8,990 nt of DNA from Hyphomonadaceae bacterium UBA5336 (GTDB lineage: Bacteria > Pseudomonadota > Alphaproteobacteria > Caulobacterales > Hyphomonadaceae). The notes under the pieces were generated by a model, which ran no database searches, was not told the origin of the DNA, and saw only the letters and a list, made by a program, of their open reading frames with translations. Below, one piece after another: positions 1 through 6,420 of the stretch. The stretch spans positions 1 to 8,990 of the forward strand of contig DHQO01000026.1 of assembly GCA_002408125.1 (NCBI GenBank), given 5' to 3'. Position 1 is the first letter of the stretch. Every line of letters begins with the position of its first letter. A program made the position numbers and the translations under genes.

Positions 1-22
1 AGTAAAAACAGGACCACCTCAG

Positions 23-487
23 ATGGCGCAAGAGCAAATTCACGGATTCGCAGATAGTAGTTTCCTGGGCGACGAGCGAATCGAGCTCGCTTTTCTACTA
101 AGCGACGTTACGCGTGAACTTCGACGTCGGTTCGATCTCGATATGGCTGCGTTGAAACTAACGCGCGCGCAATGGAGAACAATACTGTACGTTTTTCGGC
201 TTTCTAACCCTACTCAAACTCAATTAGCCGAGAAAATGGAGTTGGGGCGAGCCTCGGTTGGCGCTCTAATAGACCAATTAGAGAGAAGTGGATATGTATC
301 CCGGATCGCGGACGTCGAGGATCGTCGCGTGTGGCGAATTGTGCCTTCTCAATTGGCAAACTCACGGAAATCTGAGATTGATCGGGCAGGAAGGAGGGTT
401 GCTGGTGAGTTGTTTGCAGATTTCAACGACAAAGACCTTAGAGATCTCCGTCGATGTCTTGAAAAGCTAGTTCCAGGCGCGAGGTGA
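23..487 (+). CDS. MarR-family winged-helix transcriptional regulator
   Basis: A 154-residue protein of normal MarR length. It has an N-terminal dimerisation helix (about residues 15-45), then a winged helix-turn-helix: LTRAQWRTILYV (46-57), the NPTQTQLAEKMELGRASV helix-turn-helix (62-79), the recognition helix running into LIDQLERSGYVSR (82-94), and a beta wing with the family's basic D-x-x-D-R-R pattern (98-102). A C-terminal helix (115-150) would complete the dimer interface. MarR proteins are usually small cytoplasmic dimeric repressors that release DNA on binding a small aromatic ligand or on oxidation. The only Cys is near the C-terminus (C145), so a Cys-based redox switch is not obvious. 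ATG 23 is preceded by a weak GGA at 11-13. Base composition is close to half GC in sampled rows, lower than trb, so it probably has a different history. The target and ligand are unknown; no partner gene lies beside it in the window. Confidence 0.9.
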   Translation: MAQEQIHGFADSSFLGDERIELAFLLSDVTRELRRRFDLDMAALKLTRAQWRTILYVFRLSNPTQTQLAEKMELGRASVGALIDQLERSGYVSRIADVEDRRVWRIVPSQLANSRKSEIDRAGRRVAGELFADFNDKDLRDLRRCLEKLVPGAR

Positions 488-528
488 GGCCGAGGCTTAC
501 CGATAATGATCTGCTCGCCTGAACTCTC

Positions 529-553
529 GTCGAGTAGAGTTGCTCTGCTCGAC
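529..553. terminator. Hairpin downstream of the marR gene, possible terminator
   Basis: GTCGAGTAGAG (529-539) pairs with CTCTGCTCGAC (543-553) across a TTG loop. This is an 11-base stem with a single G-U wobble, starting 41 bases after the marR stop codon. No T-run follows on either strand, so it is not a classical intrinsic terminator; it may terminate weakly or stabilise the mRNA 3' end. An overlapping alternative stem pairs AACTCT (522-527) with AGAGTT (536-541). Confidence 0.4.
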
Positions 554-616
554 AATCACAGGATCATTTCTGCTTAGAGTTCCGGTATTCTGGAATCTGG
601 CTGAGGTGAAGCGAGA
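554..616. other. Short intergenic stretch, probably left flank of an IS3-type element
   Basis: No gene is visible here. A small inverted repeat, TTCCGG (581-586) and CTGGAA (591-596), lies shortly before a GAGGTGAAG ribosome-binding-like sequence (603-611) that serves the orfA fragment at 617. I read this as the leader of an IS3-family element, but the outer end of that element could not be placed. Confidence 0.3.
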
Positions 617-703
617 ATGATGAACGCATCGAATTTCACGGACGCGCAAGAGGCGCTTATTTTTGGAGCAGTAGACCTCCTCCGGTTGCCTGGACGGTCA
701 TGA
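617..703 (+). pseudogene. IS3-type transposase orfA, N-terminal fragment (truncated)
   Basis: A 28-codon reading frame begins MMNASNFTDAQEALIFGAV and stops at 701-703. The start F-T/S-D-A-Q-x-A-x-I is typical of the N-terminus of IS3-family OrfA, the helix-turn-helix protein made with OrfB by programmed frameshifting. Similarity ends near residue 19. The remaining codons (DLLRLPGRS) are read through what looks like the terminal repeat of a second IS3-type element lying on the other strand. The frame has a good ribosome-binding site but cannot encode a working DNA-binding domain. The call rests on a short remembered motif, so confidence is moderate. Confidence 0.5.
672..697. repeat. Candidate terminal inverted repeat of the IS3 remnant
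   Basis: The plus strand reads TAGACCTCCTCC then GGTTGCCTGGACGG. This resembles the usual IS3-family end pattern (TGAxCCxCCCC...TGGACA), allowing for drift. It sits directly after the orfB stop codon at 698-700 (minus strand), where a right-end repeat is expected, and exactly where similarity of the plus-strand fragment to orfA ceases. The partner repeat is not present, because the other end of this element is lost. Confidence 0.45.
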
Positions 704-1142
704 GCTAGCAGATTCTAGCGTGTCCAGTCGGCAGCTTTCGTAGTTTATTGGCCACATGTATCCTAGGTCTGAGTGGCGTCTGCCGGGATTGTACCAGCCC
801 TCGATAAATTTGAAGCCTGCTCAGATGGGCACATAGGTATTGTCAGCGACCCAGAGCACATTCGGTTCAGCGGCATGGAGTTCGGGTCGATCAGATCACC
901 AGATGGACGGTGGCGTTTATCCCGGACCGTCGTGTTGGAATTTCTGCGCTTGCTAGCGCCCCACAAGCCTGCAGCTTGCATAAGGCGTTCGGTTCTATTG
1001 CGGATCGATCTGATATCTTCGTCCACAAGGTCATCAGAATCCACGGCGCACCATAGCTTGTCTTTGAGGCTTGTTGATACGCCCTCATCATCTCTGTCAG
1101 GGCCGGACTACCGATCCAAAGCGCGTCAATCGGCGCCGGCAC
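698..1142 (-). pseudogene. IS3-family transposase orfB remnant (frameshifts, stop, large internal deletion)
   Basis: Read on the minus strand from 1142 down, three frames together rebuild an IS3 OrfB. SPALTEMMRAYQQASKTSYG (about 1109-1050) runs into AP at 1044. After a shift near 1035-1041 comes DLVDEDIRSIRNRTERLMQA, then AGLWGASKRRNSNTTVRDK, ending near 885. After a second shift near 880-890 comes EPNVLWVADNTYVPI (824-868), an in-frame TGA at 821-823 where OrfB normally has Trp, then AGFKFIEGWYNPGRRHSDLG and YMWPINYE, with a stop at 698-700. VADxTYVP holds the first catalytic Asp of the DDE triad and FIEGWYNPxRRHS is the extreme C-terminus. The roughly 130 residues normally between them, with the second Asp and the Glu, are deleted. 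The N-terminus is also missing, cut by the IS630 element. It cannot be active. Confidence 0.87.
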
Positions 1143-1155
1143 TAGGGCGGCTTCC
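1143..1155 (+). repeat. IS630 terminal inverted repeat (3' end of the transposase)
   Basis: TAGGGCGGCTTCC starts with TA and lies three bases past the transposase stop codon. It pairs imperfectly (10 of 13) with the repeat at 2070-2082. It is the more decayed of the two ends and abuts the IS3 orfB remnant. Confidence 0.65.
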
Positions 1156-1157
1156 AT

Positions 1158-1990
1158 TCAATCTGCATCGTATCCGCAGGTGGCGAAATAGTTGAGGCAT
1201 TCCTGCGAGCTTAACAGGTCGACGATGTGTCCTATGGTGTTCCAAAGCGTATCAACGGGTCGTTCGGCGGCCTTTCGCGGAGGAGCCTTGAGCTTTGCGA
1301 AGGCCTTTTCGATGGGGTGAGGTCGGGGCTGTAGGGCGGCAGGAAGACGAGTTCTGCGCCTGCAGCCTTGATCAGCTCCCGCACCTTCGGTCCCTTATGG
1401 CTTGAGAGATTGTCCAGGATCACCGTGTGGCCGGGCGACAGGGTGGGTACGAGGAACTGCTCCACCCAGACGGTGAAAGCCTCGCCATTGATCGGCCCGT
1501 CCAGAACACATGGGGCGACCATCCCGCTGGTGCAAAGCCCGGCCACCACCGTGGTTGTTTTCCAGTGCCCGAACGGAACGCTCATGCTCAGCCGCTCGCC
1601 GCGCCCGCAGCGGCCATGGGTGCGCGTCATGTTCGTCGAGACCCAGGTTTCATCGACGAAGACCAGCCGGTCGGGATCAAGCTCGGGCCGTCCCTCGAAC
1701 CACGCCTCGCGCCGGATCAGGACGTCCGGGCGGTCTTGCTCGCTGGCATGGCCGATTTTTTTACGCGTGATGGCGCGGCGGTCGAAGAACCGCCAGATTG
1801 TCGAGACCGCCGTATGAAAACCGCGCTCTGCCAGGGCAGCACGTATCTCTTCAAGTGTGATGTCGCCACGCTCGTCCAGCAGTGCGAAGATGAAATCGGC
1901 ATGCGTCTCTATCCGGTGCGAGGTGCGGTCGCCGCATCAACGGCGGCTAATGCCTGAAGCCTCAGATCAATCGAAAGCGTCTCCCCAGGA
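1158..1990 (-). pseudogene. IS630-family transposase pseudogene
   Basis: On the minus strand the fragment GETLSIDLRLQALAAVDAA (about 1990-1935) matches an IS630 N-terminus, but no ATG precedes it in frame. After a shift and loss of about 45 residues of the helix-turn-helix, the frame GGDRTSHRIETHADFIFALL continues through DITLEEIRAALAERG, RPDVLIRREAWFEGRPELD, LVFVDETWVSTNMTRTHGR (first catalytic Asp, near 1650), HWKTTTVVAGL and VILDNLSSHKGPKVRELI (second Asp, near 1415) to LVFLPPYSPDL. There the codons read DLTPSKR instead of DLNPIEK. One missing base near 1312-1318 shifts the frame, so the third catalytic residue (Glu of PIE) and the C-terminus IEKAFAKLKAPPRKAAER...YFATCGYDAD are in another frame, ending at 1158. 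The enzyme would normally cut and paste DNA at TA sites; this copy is dead. Confidence 0.93.
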
Positions 1991-2069
1991 CAGGCTGACC
2001 TCCTTCATCAGCCGACATCGTGAATCAGAATCCGCTCGTCTTGTGGATCCCAAATGATTCAAGTCGCTC

Positions 2070-2082
2070 GGAAAACGCGCTA
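2070..2082 (-). repeat. IS630 terminal inverted repeat (5' end of the transposase)
   Basis: GGAAAACGCGCTA on the plus strand, ending in TA. Its complement matches the repeat at 1143-1155 at 10 of 13 positions, including the outer TAG and inner TTCC. It marks the right edge of the insertion-sequence debris. Confidence 0.65.
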
Positions 2083-2378
2083 ACTCAAACAACGGACCGC
2101 TTTGCTGGAGGCAGACCACCCGAGCCAATTGACGACGGATGATGGGAGCGGCCGAGCCCCCACCACTAGACCCAAGCCCAGGAAGAGCACTTCCGGCGAT
2201 AAGATCGAAGAAGCCGACAGCGATATCTGCCGCGAGCTTGAACCGCCGGAAATCTTGCGCGCCACTTCCACATTATCCTGCCATTGCGCGCTACACCACT
2301 ACTACGCCCTCAAAACTGTTGCTGACCCCTACATAACGGTCTTCTTGATCGTCCCCGTAATCAAACGCGGGGCCGCTA
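2083..2378. other. Unassigned leader region between IS630 and trbB
   Basis: About 300 bases without a gene I can support. Several open frames cross it. One on the plus strand opens at 2102 and runs into trbB in the wrong frame; another, on the minus strand (2080-2271), encodes 63 residues. None has a recognisable domain, a good ribosome-binding site or trb-like codon use. No TraR-type tra box, clear -35/-10 pair or coupling-protein (TraG) C-terminus could be recognised. The trb promoter presumably lies here or in the IS630 end, but the sequence does not show it plainly. Confidence 0.5.
2353..2372 (+). promoter_or_regulatory. Small GC hairpin overlapping the trbB ribosome-binding site
   Basis: CCCCG (2353-2357) can pair with CGGGG (2368-2372) across a 10-base loop. 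The 3' arm contains GGGG (2369-2372), the only purine-rich stretch at suitable spacing (6 bases) before the trbB ATG at 2379. If it forms, the stem would hide the ribosome-binding site of the first operon gene. The stem is only 5 pairs long, so chance is a real alternative in DNA of this GC content. Confidence 0.3.
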
Positions 2379-3362
2379 ATGACCGACCAACCTTTCAAAT
2401 CCGAAGCGATCGAGCGCGGCTCCCGCATGCTTCGCACGGCGCTCGGGCCGCATGTCGCCACCTGGCTTGCGGACCCGATCGTCGTCGAGGTGATGCTCAA
2501 TCCCGACGGGAACCTCTGGGTCGACCGCCTGAGCGAAGGCCTCGCCGACACCGGCGAAGAGCTTTCCGTCGCTGACGGCGAACGCATCGTCCGTCTGGTT
2601 GCGCACCATGTCGGCGCAGAGGTTCATGCTGGCGCTCCGCGTGTGTCCGCGGAGCTGCCGGGAACAGGGGAGCGGTTCGAGGGGCTTCTTCCGCCTGTGG
2701 TCGCCGCCCCGGTCTTCGCGATCCGCAAGCCGGCCGTCGCGGTCTTCACACTCGAAGACTATGTCCGCGCCGAGATCATGCCAGACGATGCGGCGGCGGC
2801 ATTGTGCGACGCCATCACATCCCGCGCCAACATCCTTGTCGCTGGCGGCACCTCGACCGGCAAGACCACGCTCACCAATGCATTGCTGGCGGAAGTCGCC
2901 AAATCCTCCGACCGCGTCGTTCTGATCGAGGACACACGCGAGCTCCAATGCCTGACGCCGAACCTTGTCGCTCTGCGGACCAAGGATGGCGTCGCGTCGC
3001 TTTCCGATCTCGTTCGCTCCTCGCTGCGCCTGCGGCCTGACCGCATCCCCATCGGCGAGGTGCGCGGGGCTGAGGCGCTCGATCTCCTCAAAGCCTGGGG
3101 CACCGGCCATCCCGGCGGCATCGGCACCATCCATGCCGGTTCAGCGCTCGGCGCGCTGCGCCGCCTCGAACAGCTCATCCAGGAAGCCGTCATCACCGTG
3201 CCCCGCGCGATGATCGCCGAGACAATCGACCTGATCGCCGTCCTCTCGGGGCGCGGATCGGCGCGCCGACTTTCCGAACTCGCCCGCGTCGAGGGCCTCG
3301 ATGCGACCGGGGACTACCAGATCCAACCGCTTCTTCACCCCAGGACAGGAGACCATCCATGA
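2379..3362 (+). CDS. trbB: TrbB, VirB11-type conjugation ATPase
   Basis: A 327-residue protein, about the usual TrbB length. VirB11-family ATPases form cytoplasmic hexameric rings at the inner-membrane base of the type IV secretion channel, driving pilus assembly and DNA transfer. Visible motifs: an N-terminal domain (1-125) with VEVMLNPDGNLWVDR (36-50); Walker A GGTSTGKT (156-163); Asp box VLIEDTRELQ (181-190); Walker B region RIPIGEVRGAEALDLLKAW (222-240); His box TGHPGGIGTIHAGS (242-255). All key residues are present. ATG 2379 gives the N-terminus expected for the family; its ribosome-binding site is a modest GGGG at 2369-2372, inside a possible hairpin. It is the first trb gene, and its stop overlaps the trbC start by four bases (ATGA, 3359-3362). 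A coupling-protein gene often found just upstream is absent. Confidence 0.97.
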   Translation: MTDQPFKSEAIERGSRMLRTALGPHVATWLADPIVVEVMLNPDGNLWVDRLSEGLADTGEELSVADGERIVRLVAHHVGAEVHAGAPRVSAELPGTGERFEGLLPPVVAAPVFAIRKPAVAVFTLEDYVRAEIMPDDAAAALCDAITSRANILVAGGTSTGKTTLTNALLAEVAKSSDRVVLIEDTRELQCLTPNLVALRTKDGVASLSDLVRSSLRLRPDRIPIGEVRGAEALDLLKAWGTGHPGGIGTIHAGSALGALRRLEQLIQEAVITVPRAMIAETIDLIAVLSGRGSARRLSELARVEGLDATGDYQIQPLLHPRTGDHP

Positions 3363-3688
3363 CCAAAACCACAATTCTCTATCCGCGCTGGCCGCTTTAC
3401 GCGACGGCGCTCGCGTTCAGCCTTTTGCTCGTCGCGCCCGCCCATGCGGCGGGCTCGGGCATGCCCTGGGAGGCGCCGCTCCAGTCAATCCTGGAATCCA
3501 TTGAAGGGCCGGTCGCCAAGATCGTCGCGGTGATCATCATCATCGTCACAGGACTGACGCTCGCCTTCGGCGACACCTCCGGCGGTTTTCGCCGCCTCGT
3601 GCAGATCGTCTTCGGCCTCTCCATCGCCTTCGCGGCGTCGAGCTTCTTCCTGTCATTCTTCTCGTTCGGCGGCGGAGCGCTGATCTGA
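3359..3688 (+). CDS. trbC: TrbC, conjugative pilin precursor (VirB2-like)
   Basis: A 109-residue prepilin. It has a signal peptide with a basic start, a hydrophobic core (about 11-27) and a likely cleavage site after APAHA (residue 30) or one residue on. The mature part has an amphipathic stretch PWEAPLQSILESIEGPV (36-52), then two membrane helices (about 53-71 and 82-103) joined by a short polar loop GDTSGGFRR (71-79), the classic VirB2/TrbC hairpin. Subunits wait in the inner membrane and are assembled into the extracellular pilus. In RP4 the mature TrbC is made circular by TraF; no such protease gene is in this window, so cyclisation here cannot be judged. AGGAGA at 3347-3352 is a strong ribosome-binding site for ATG 3359. 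The start overlaps trbB by four bases and the stop shares one base with the trbD start, implying coupled translation. Confidence 0.94.
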   Translation: MTKTTILYPRWPLYATALAFSLLLVAPAHAAGSGMPWEAPLQSILESIEGPVAKIVAVIIIIVTGLTLAFGDTSGGFRRLVQIVFGLSIAFAASSFFLSFFSFGGGALI

Positions 3689-3957
3689 TGCGCGAGCTGG
3701 CCGACATTCCGGGCTTTTACGCGCCCGTCCACCGCGCCCTGGTCGAACCGATCCTGCTCGGCGGCGCGCCCCGCACGGTCGCCATCGCCAACGGCACGCT
3801 CGCAGCAGCCGTCGGACTTGGCCTTAGGCTCTGGGTGGTCGGGATCGCACTCTGGCTTGTCGGCCATCTCCTCGCGGTCTGGGCCGCAAAACGTGACGCC
3901 CAGATCGTCGATGTTGCGCGCCGGCATCTTCGTTTCCCAACCTGGTTCGGAGTCTGA
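3688..3957 (+). CDS. trbD: TrbD, VirB3-like inner-membrane protein
   Basis: An 89-residue protein with the TrbD/VirB3 opening: a short cytoplasmic N-terminus with the conserved PVHRALVEPILLGGAPR (13-29), then a hydrophobic hairpin (about 31-48 and 50-66), and a basic C-terminal tail VARRHLRFPTWFGV. VirB3-type proteins bind the VirB4 ATPase and anchor it to the inner-membrane complex; trbE, the VirB4 homologue, follows directly. ATG 3688 uses the A of the trbC stop codon (TGATG), with GGAG at 3674-3677 upstream. The gap to trbE is three bases. Confidence 0.93.
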   Translation: MRELADIPGFYAPVHRALVEPILLGGAPRTVAIANGTLAAAVGLGLRLWVVGIALWLVGHLLAVWAAKRDAQIVDVARRHLRFPTWFGV

Positions 3958-3960
3958 GCG

Positions 3961-6420
3961 ATGATGCGCCTCGCCGAATATCGCTCGACCGCCTCGCTAT
4001 TGGCAGATTTTCTTCCGTGGGCGGCGCTCGTCGCGGAGGGCGTCATCCTCAACAAGGATGGCAGTCTGCAACGCACCGCACGGTTTCGGGGGCCTGACCT
4101 CGACTCCGCGACACCGTCAGAACTCGTCGCCGTGTCCGGCCGGCTCAACAACGCCCTTCGCCGGCTCGGATCGGGCTGGGCGGTGTTCGTCGAAGCGCAG
4201 CGGGCGCCGGCGCGCGACTATCCGCTCTCACATTTTCCCGATGCCGTTTCCGCCCTCGTGGACGTGGAACGACGCGCCCAGTTTGAAGATGCGTCCAGAC
4301 ATTTCGAAAGCAGCTACTTCCTGACTTTCGTCTGGATGCCGCCGCTCGACGATACGAGCCGCGCGGGACGATGGCTCTATGAGGACGCGCCCGACAGCAG
4401 CCTCAACCCGCGAGAGCATGTCGAGAGTTTTATGGCGCGAACGGATCGCCTGCTCGATCTCCTCGACGGCTTCATGCCGGAGGCCGCCTGGCTCTCAGAC
4501 GAAGAGACACTGACCTTTCTGCATTCGACCGTGTCGACGCGTCGTCAACGCCTGCGCTTGCCCGAAACGCCGATGCATCTCGATGCGCTCCTGGCCGATA
4601 GCGCGCTTGTCGGCGGGTTGACGCCGAGTTTGGGCGGGGCGCATCTGCGCAGCCTCTCCATCATCGGATTCCCCACGGCCACATGGCCGGGACTGCTGGA
4701 TGAGCTCAATAGCCAACCCTTCGAATATCGCTGGGTCACGCGCGCTATCTGCCTCGACAAGACCGACGCGACCAAACTGCTGACGCGCATCCGCCGGCAA
4801 TGGTTCGCCAAGCGCAAATCCATCGCCGCGATCCTGAAAGAGGTGATGACCAATGAGGCGTCGACGCTGCTCGATAGCGACGCGGCGAACAAGGCCGCCG
4901 ACGCCGATGAAGCCTTGCAAGAGCTCGGCGCCGACATGGCGGGCGCCGCCTACATCACCGCTACGCTGACCGTCTGGGATGAGGACGAAGCCGTCGCGGA
5001 CGCCAAGCTAAAGGCGGCGGAAAAAGTCATTCAGGGTCGTGACTTCACCTGCATGCCCGAGACTTTGAACGCCATCGAGGCGTGGCTCGGCTCGTTGCCC
5101 GGCCATCTCTACGCCAATGTCCGTCAACCGCCGGTCTCCACGCTCAATCTCGTCCACATGATCCCGATATCGGCAGTCTGGGCAGGACCGGCGCGCAATG
5201 ATCATCTGGACGGACCTCCACTCTTTTACGCGGAGACGGAAGGCTCGACTCCGTTCCGCTTTTCACCCCATGTCGGCGATGTCGGGCACACGCTGGTCGT
5301 CGGTCCGACCGGGTCGGGCAAATCCGTGTTGCTGGCGTTGATGGCGCTGCAATTTCGTCGCTATGCGGGCGCGCAGATCTTCGCCTTCGACTTCGGCGGC
5401 TCGATCCGCTGTGCGACCGTCGCCTGTGGTGGCGACTGGCAGGATCTCGCCGGCGCGCTTTCGGATGACGAAGCCGCCGTCCAGCTTCAGCCGCTGCGCA
5501 ACATCGACGATATCGGCGAACGCGCCTGGGCGCAGGACTGGCTGTCCGGCCTGATCGCGCGAGAAGGCGTCACCATCGATCCGGTCGCGCGGGATCATCT
5601 CTGGTCGGCGCTGACCTCGCTCGCCTCGGCGCCTGTCGCAGAACGAACGCTCACGGGGCTATCCGTCCTGTTGCAGTCGACCGAACTCAAACAGGCGCTC
5701 ACGCCATTCTGTCTTGGCGGCCCCTTCGGGCGTTTGCTCGACGCCGAAACAGAAGAACTCGGAACAGCCGATTTCCAGGCCTTCGAGACCGAAGGGCTGA
5801 TCGGATCGGCCGCGACGCCGGCCGTGCTCGCCTATCTGTTCCACCGGATCGAGGATCGCCTCGATGGACGTCCGAGCCTCATCATCGTCGATGAAGGCTG
5901 GCTCGCGCTCGATGACGGGACATTTGGCGGCCAGCTCCGCGAATGGCTTAAGACTCTAAGGAAGAAGAACGCCTCCGTCCTCTTCGCCACGCAATCGCTC
6001 GCCGACATCGACAATTCCGCGATTGCGCCCGCCATCATCGAGAGCTGTCCAACGCGCATCTTCCTGCCGAACGAGCGTGCCTTCGAGCCGCAGATCGCCG
6101 ACATCTACCGCCGCTTCGGCCTCAATGAACGCCAGATCGAGATCGTCGCGCGGGCCATGCCGAAGCGGGACTATTACTGCCAGTCGCGCCGCGGCAATCG
6201 GCTCTTCTCGCTCGGTCTCGGCGAGGTCGCGCTCGCCTTCACGGCCGCATCGTCGAAGACCGATCACGCCGCCATCACCGACATCCTCTCCGAACACGGA
6301 CGAGACGGCTTCGCCGCAGCCTGGCTCGCCCGTCGCGGTCTCGATTGGGCCGTCGAACTGCTCGGCCAAACACCTGATCCGATCCCATCCCCTCAAACCA
6401 CGGAGACTACTCATGCGTAA
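3961..6420 (+). CDS. trbE: TrbE, VirB4-type conjugation ATPase
   Basis: An 819-residue protein of full family length. VirB4 ATPases are the largest motor of the type IV secretion system, sitting on the cytoplasmic face of the inner membrane and needed for pilus biogenesis and transfer. The N-terminal half (about 1-420) is the CagE/TrbE/VirB domain, with the family-typical stretch EVMTNEASTLLDSDAANKAA near 300. The C-terminal ATPase has Walker A GPTGSGKS (448-455), Walker B SLIIVDEGW (639-647), and the VLFATQSLADID motif (673-684) seen in VirB4 and TraG-like ATPases, followed by CPTRIFLPN. ATG 3961 is 8 bases after GGAG (3949-3952), better spaced than the adjacent ATG at 3964. It overlaps trbJ by 8 bases at its end. 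All nucleotide-binding residues look intact, so the motor should work. Confidence 0.98.
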   Translation: MMRLAEYRSTASLLADFLPWAALVAEGVILNKDGSLQRTARFRGPDLDSATPSELVAVSGRLNNALRRLGSGWAVFVEAQRAPARDYPLSHFPDAVSALVDVERRAQFEDASRHFESSYFLTFVWMPPLDDTSRAGRWLYEDAPDSSLNPREHVESFMARTDRLLDLLDGFMPEAAWLSDEETLTFLHSTVSTRRQRLRLPETPMHLDALLADSALVGGLTPSLGGAHLRSLSIIGFPTATWPGLLDELNSQPFEYRWVTRAICLDKTDATKLLTRIRRQWFAKRKSIAAILKEVMTNEASTLLDSDAANKAADADEALQELGADMAGAAYITATLTVWDEDEAVADAKLKAAEKVIQGRDFTCMPETLNAIEAWLGSLPGHLYANVRQPPVSTLNLVHMIPISAVWAGPARNDHLDGPPLFYAETEGSTPFRFSPHVGDVGHTLVVGPTGSGKSVLLALMALQFRRYAGAQIFAFDFGGSIRCATVACGGDWQDLAGALSDDEAAVQLQPLRNIDDIGERAWAQDWLSGLIAREGVTIDPVARDHLWSALTSLASAPVAERTLTGLSVLLQSTELKQALTPFCLGGPFGRLLDAETEELGTADFQAFETEGLIGSAATPAVLAYLFHRIEDRLDGRPSLIIVDEGWLALDDGTFGGQLREWLKTLRKKNASVLFATQSLADIDNSAIAPAIIESCPTRIFLPNERAFEPQIADIYRRFGLNERQIEIVARAMPKRDYYCQSRRGNRLFSLGLGEVALAFTAASSKTDHAAITDILSEHGRDGFAAAWLARRGLDWAVELLGQTPDPIPSPQTTETTHA

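Larger units (their letters stand above)
1143..2082 (-). mobile_element. Degraded IS630-family insertion sequence
   Basis: About 940 bases, including the boundary TA pairs. The ends are imperfect inverted repeats: TAGGGCGGCTTCC (1143-1155) and GGAAAACGCGCTA (2070-2082), whose complement TAGCGCGTTTTCC matches at 10 of 13 positions. Both begin with TA outermost; IS630/Tc1-mariner elements target and duplicate TA. The transposase stop codon lies just inside the left repeat (1158-1160), as expected. An intact relative would be somewhat longer; the shortfall fits the deletion seen in the transposase N-terminal region. Confidence 0.75.

Noticed and set aside
773..1195. 140-codon plus-strand frame
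   Set aside because: It lies antisense to the IS3 orfB remnant, whose motifs (ADNTYVP, EGWYNPGRRHS) are unmistakable on the minus strand.
1368..1957. Plus-strand open frames of 149 and 176 codons across the IS630 region
   Set aside because: The minus strand carries clear IS630 transposase motifs over the same span, so these are antisense shadows.
2083..2378. TraR-type tra box, or oriT-like repeats, before trbB
   Set aside because: I looked for the 18-base dyad seen upstream of Ti trb operons and for longer inverted repeats with a nick-like site. Only a 5-pair hairpin was found.
2102..2575. 157-codon plus-strand frame spanning the leader and the start of trbB
   Set aside because: The second half is trbB read out of frame, and the first half shows no domain, no good ribosome-binding site and no trb-like codon use.
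2376..3134. 252-codon open frame on the minus strand across trbB
   Set aside because: It is antisense to a fully conserved trbB with all ATPase motifs; long antisense frames are expected in GC-rich coding DNA. The product is low-complexity and matches nothing I know.
6023..6412. Upstream extension of the trbJ frame inside trbE
   Set aside because: It would overlap trbE by nearly 400 bases with an Arg/Ser-rich sequence. The signal peptide and ribosome-binding site place the start at 6413.
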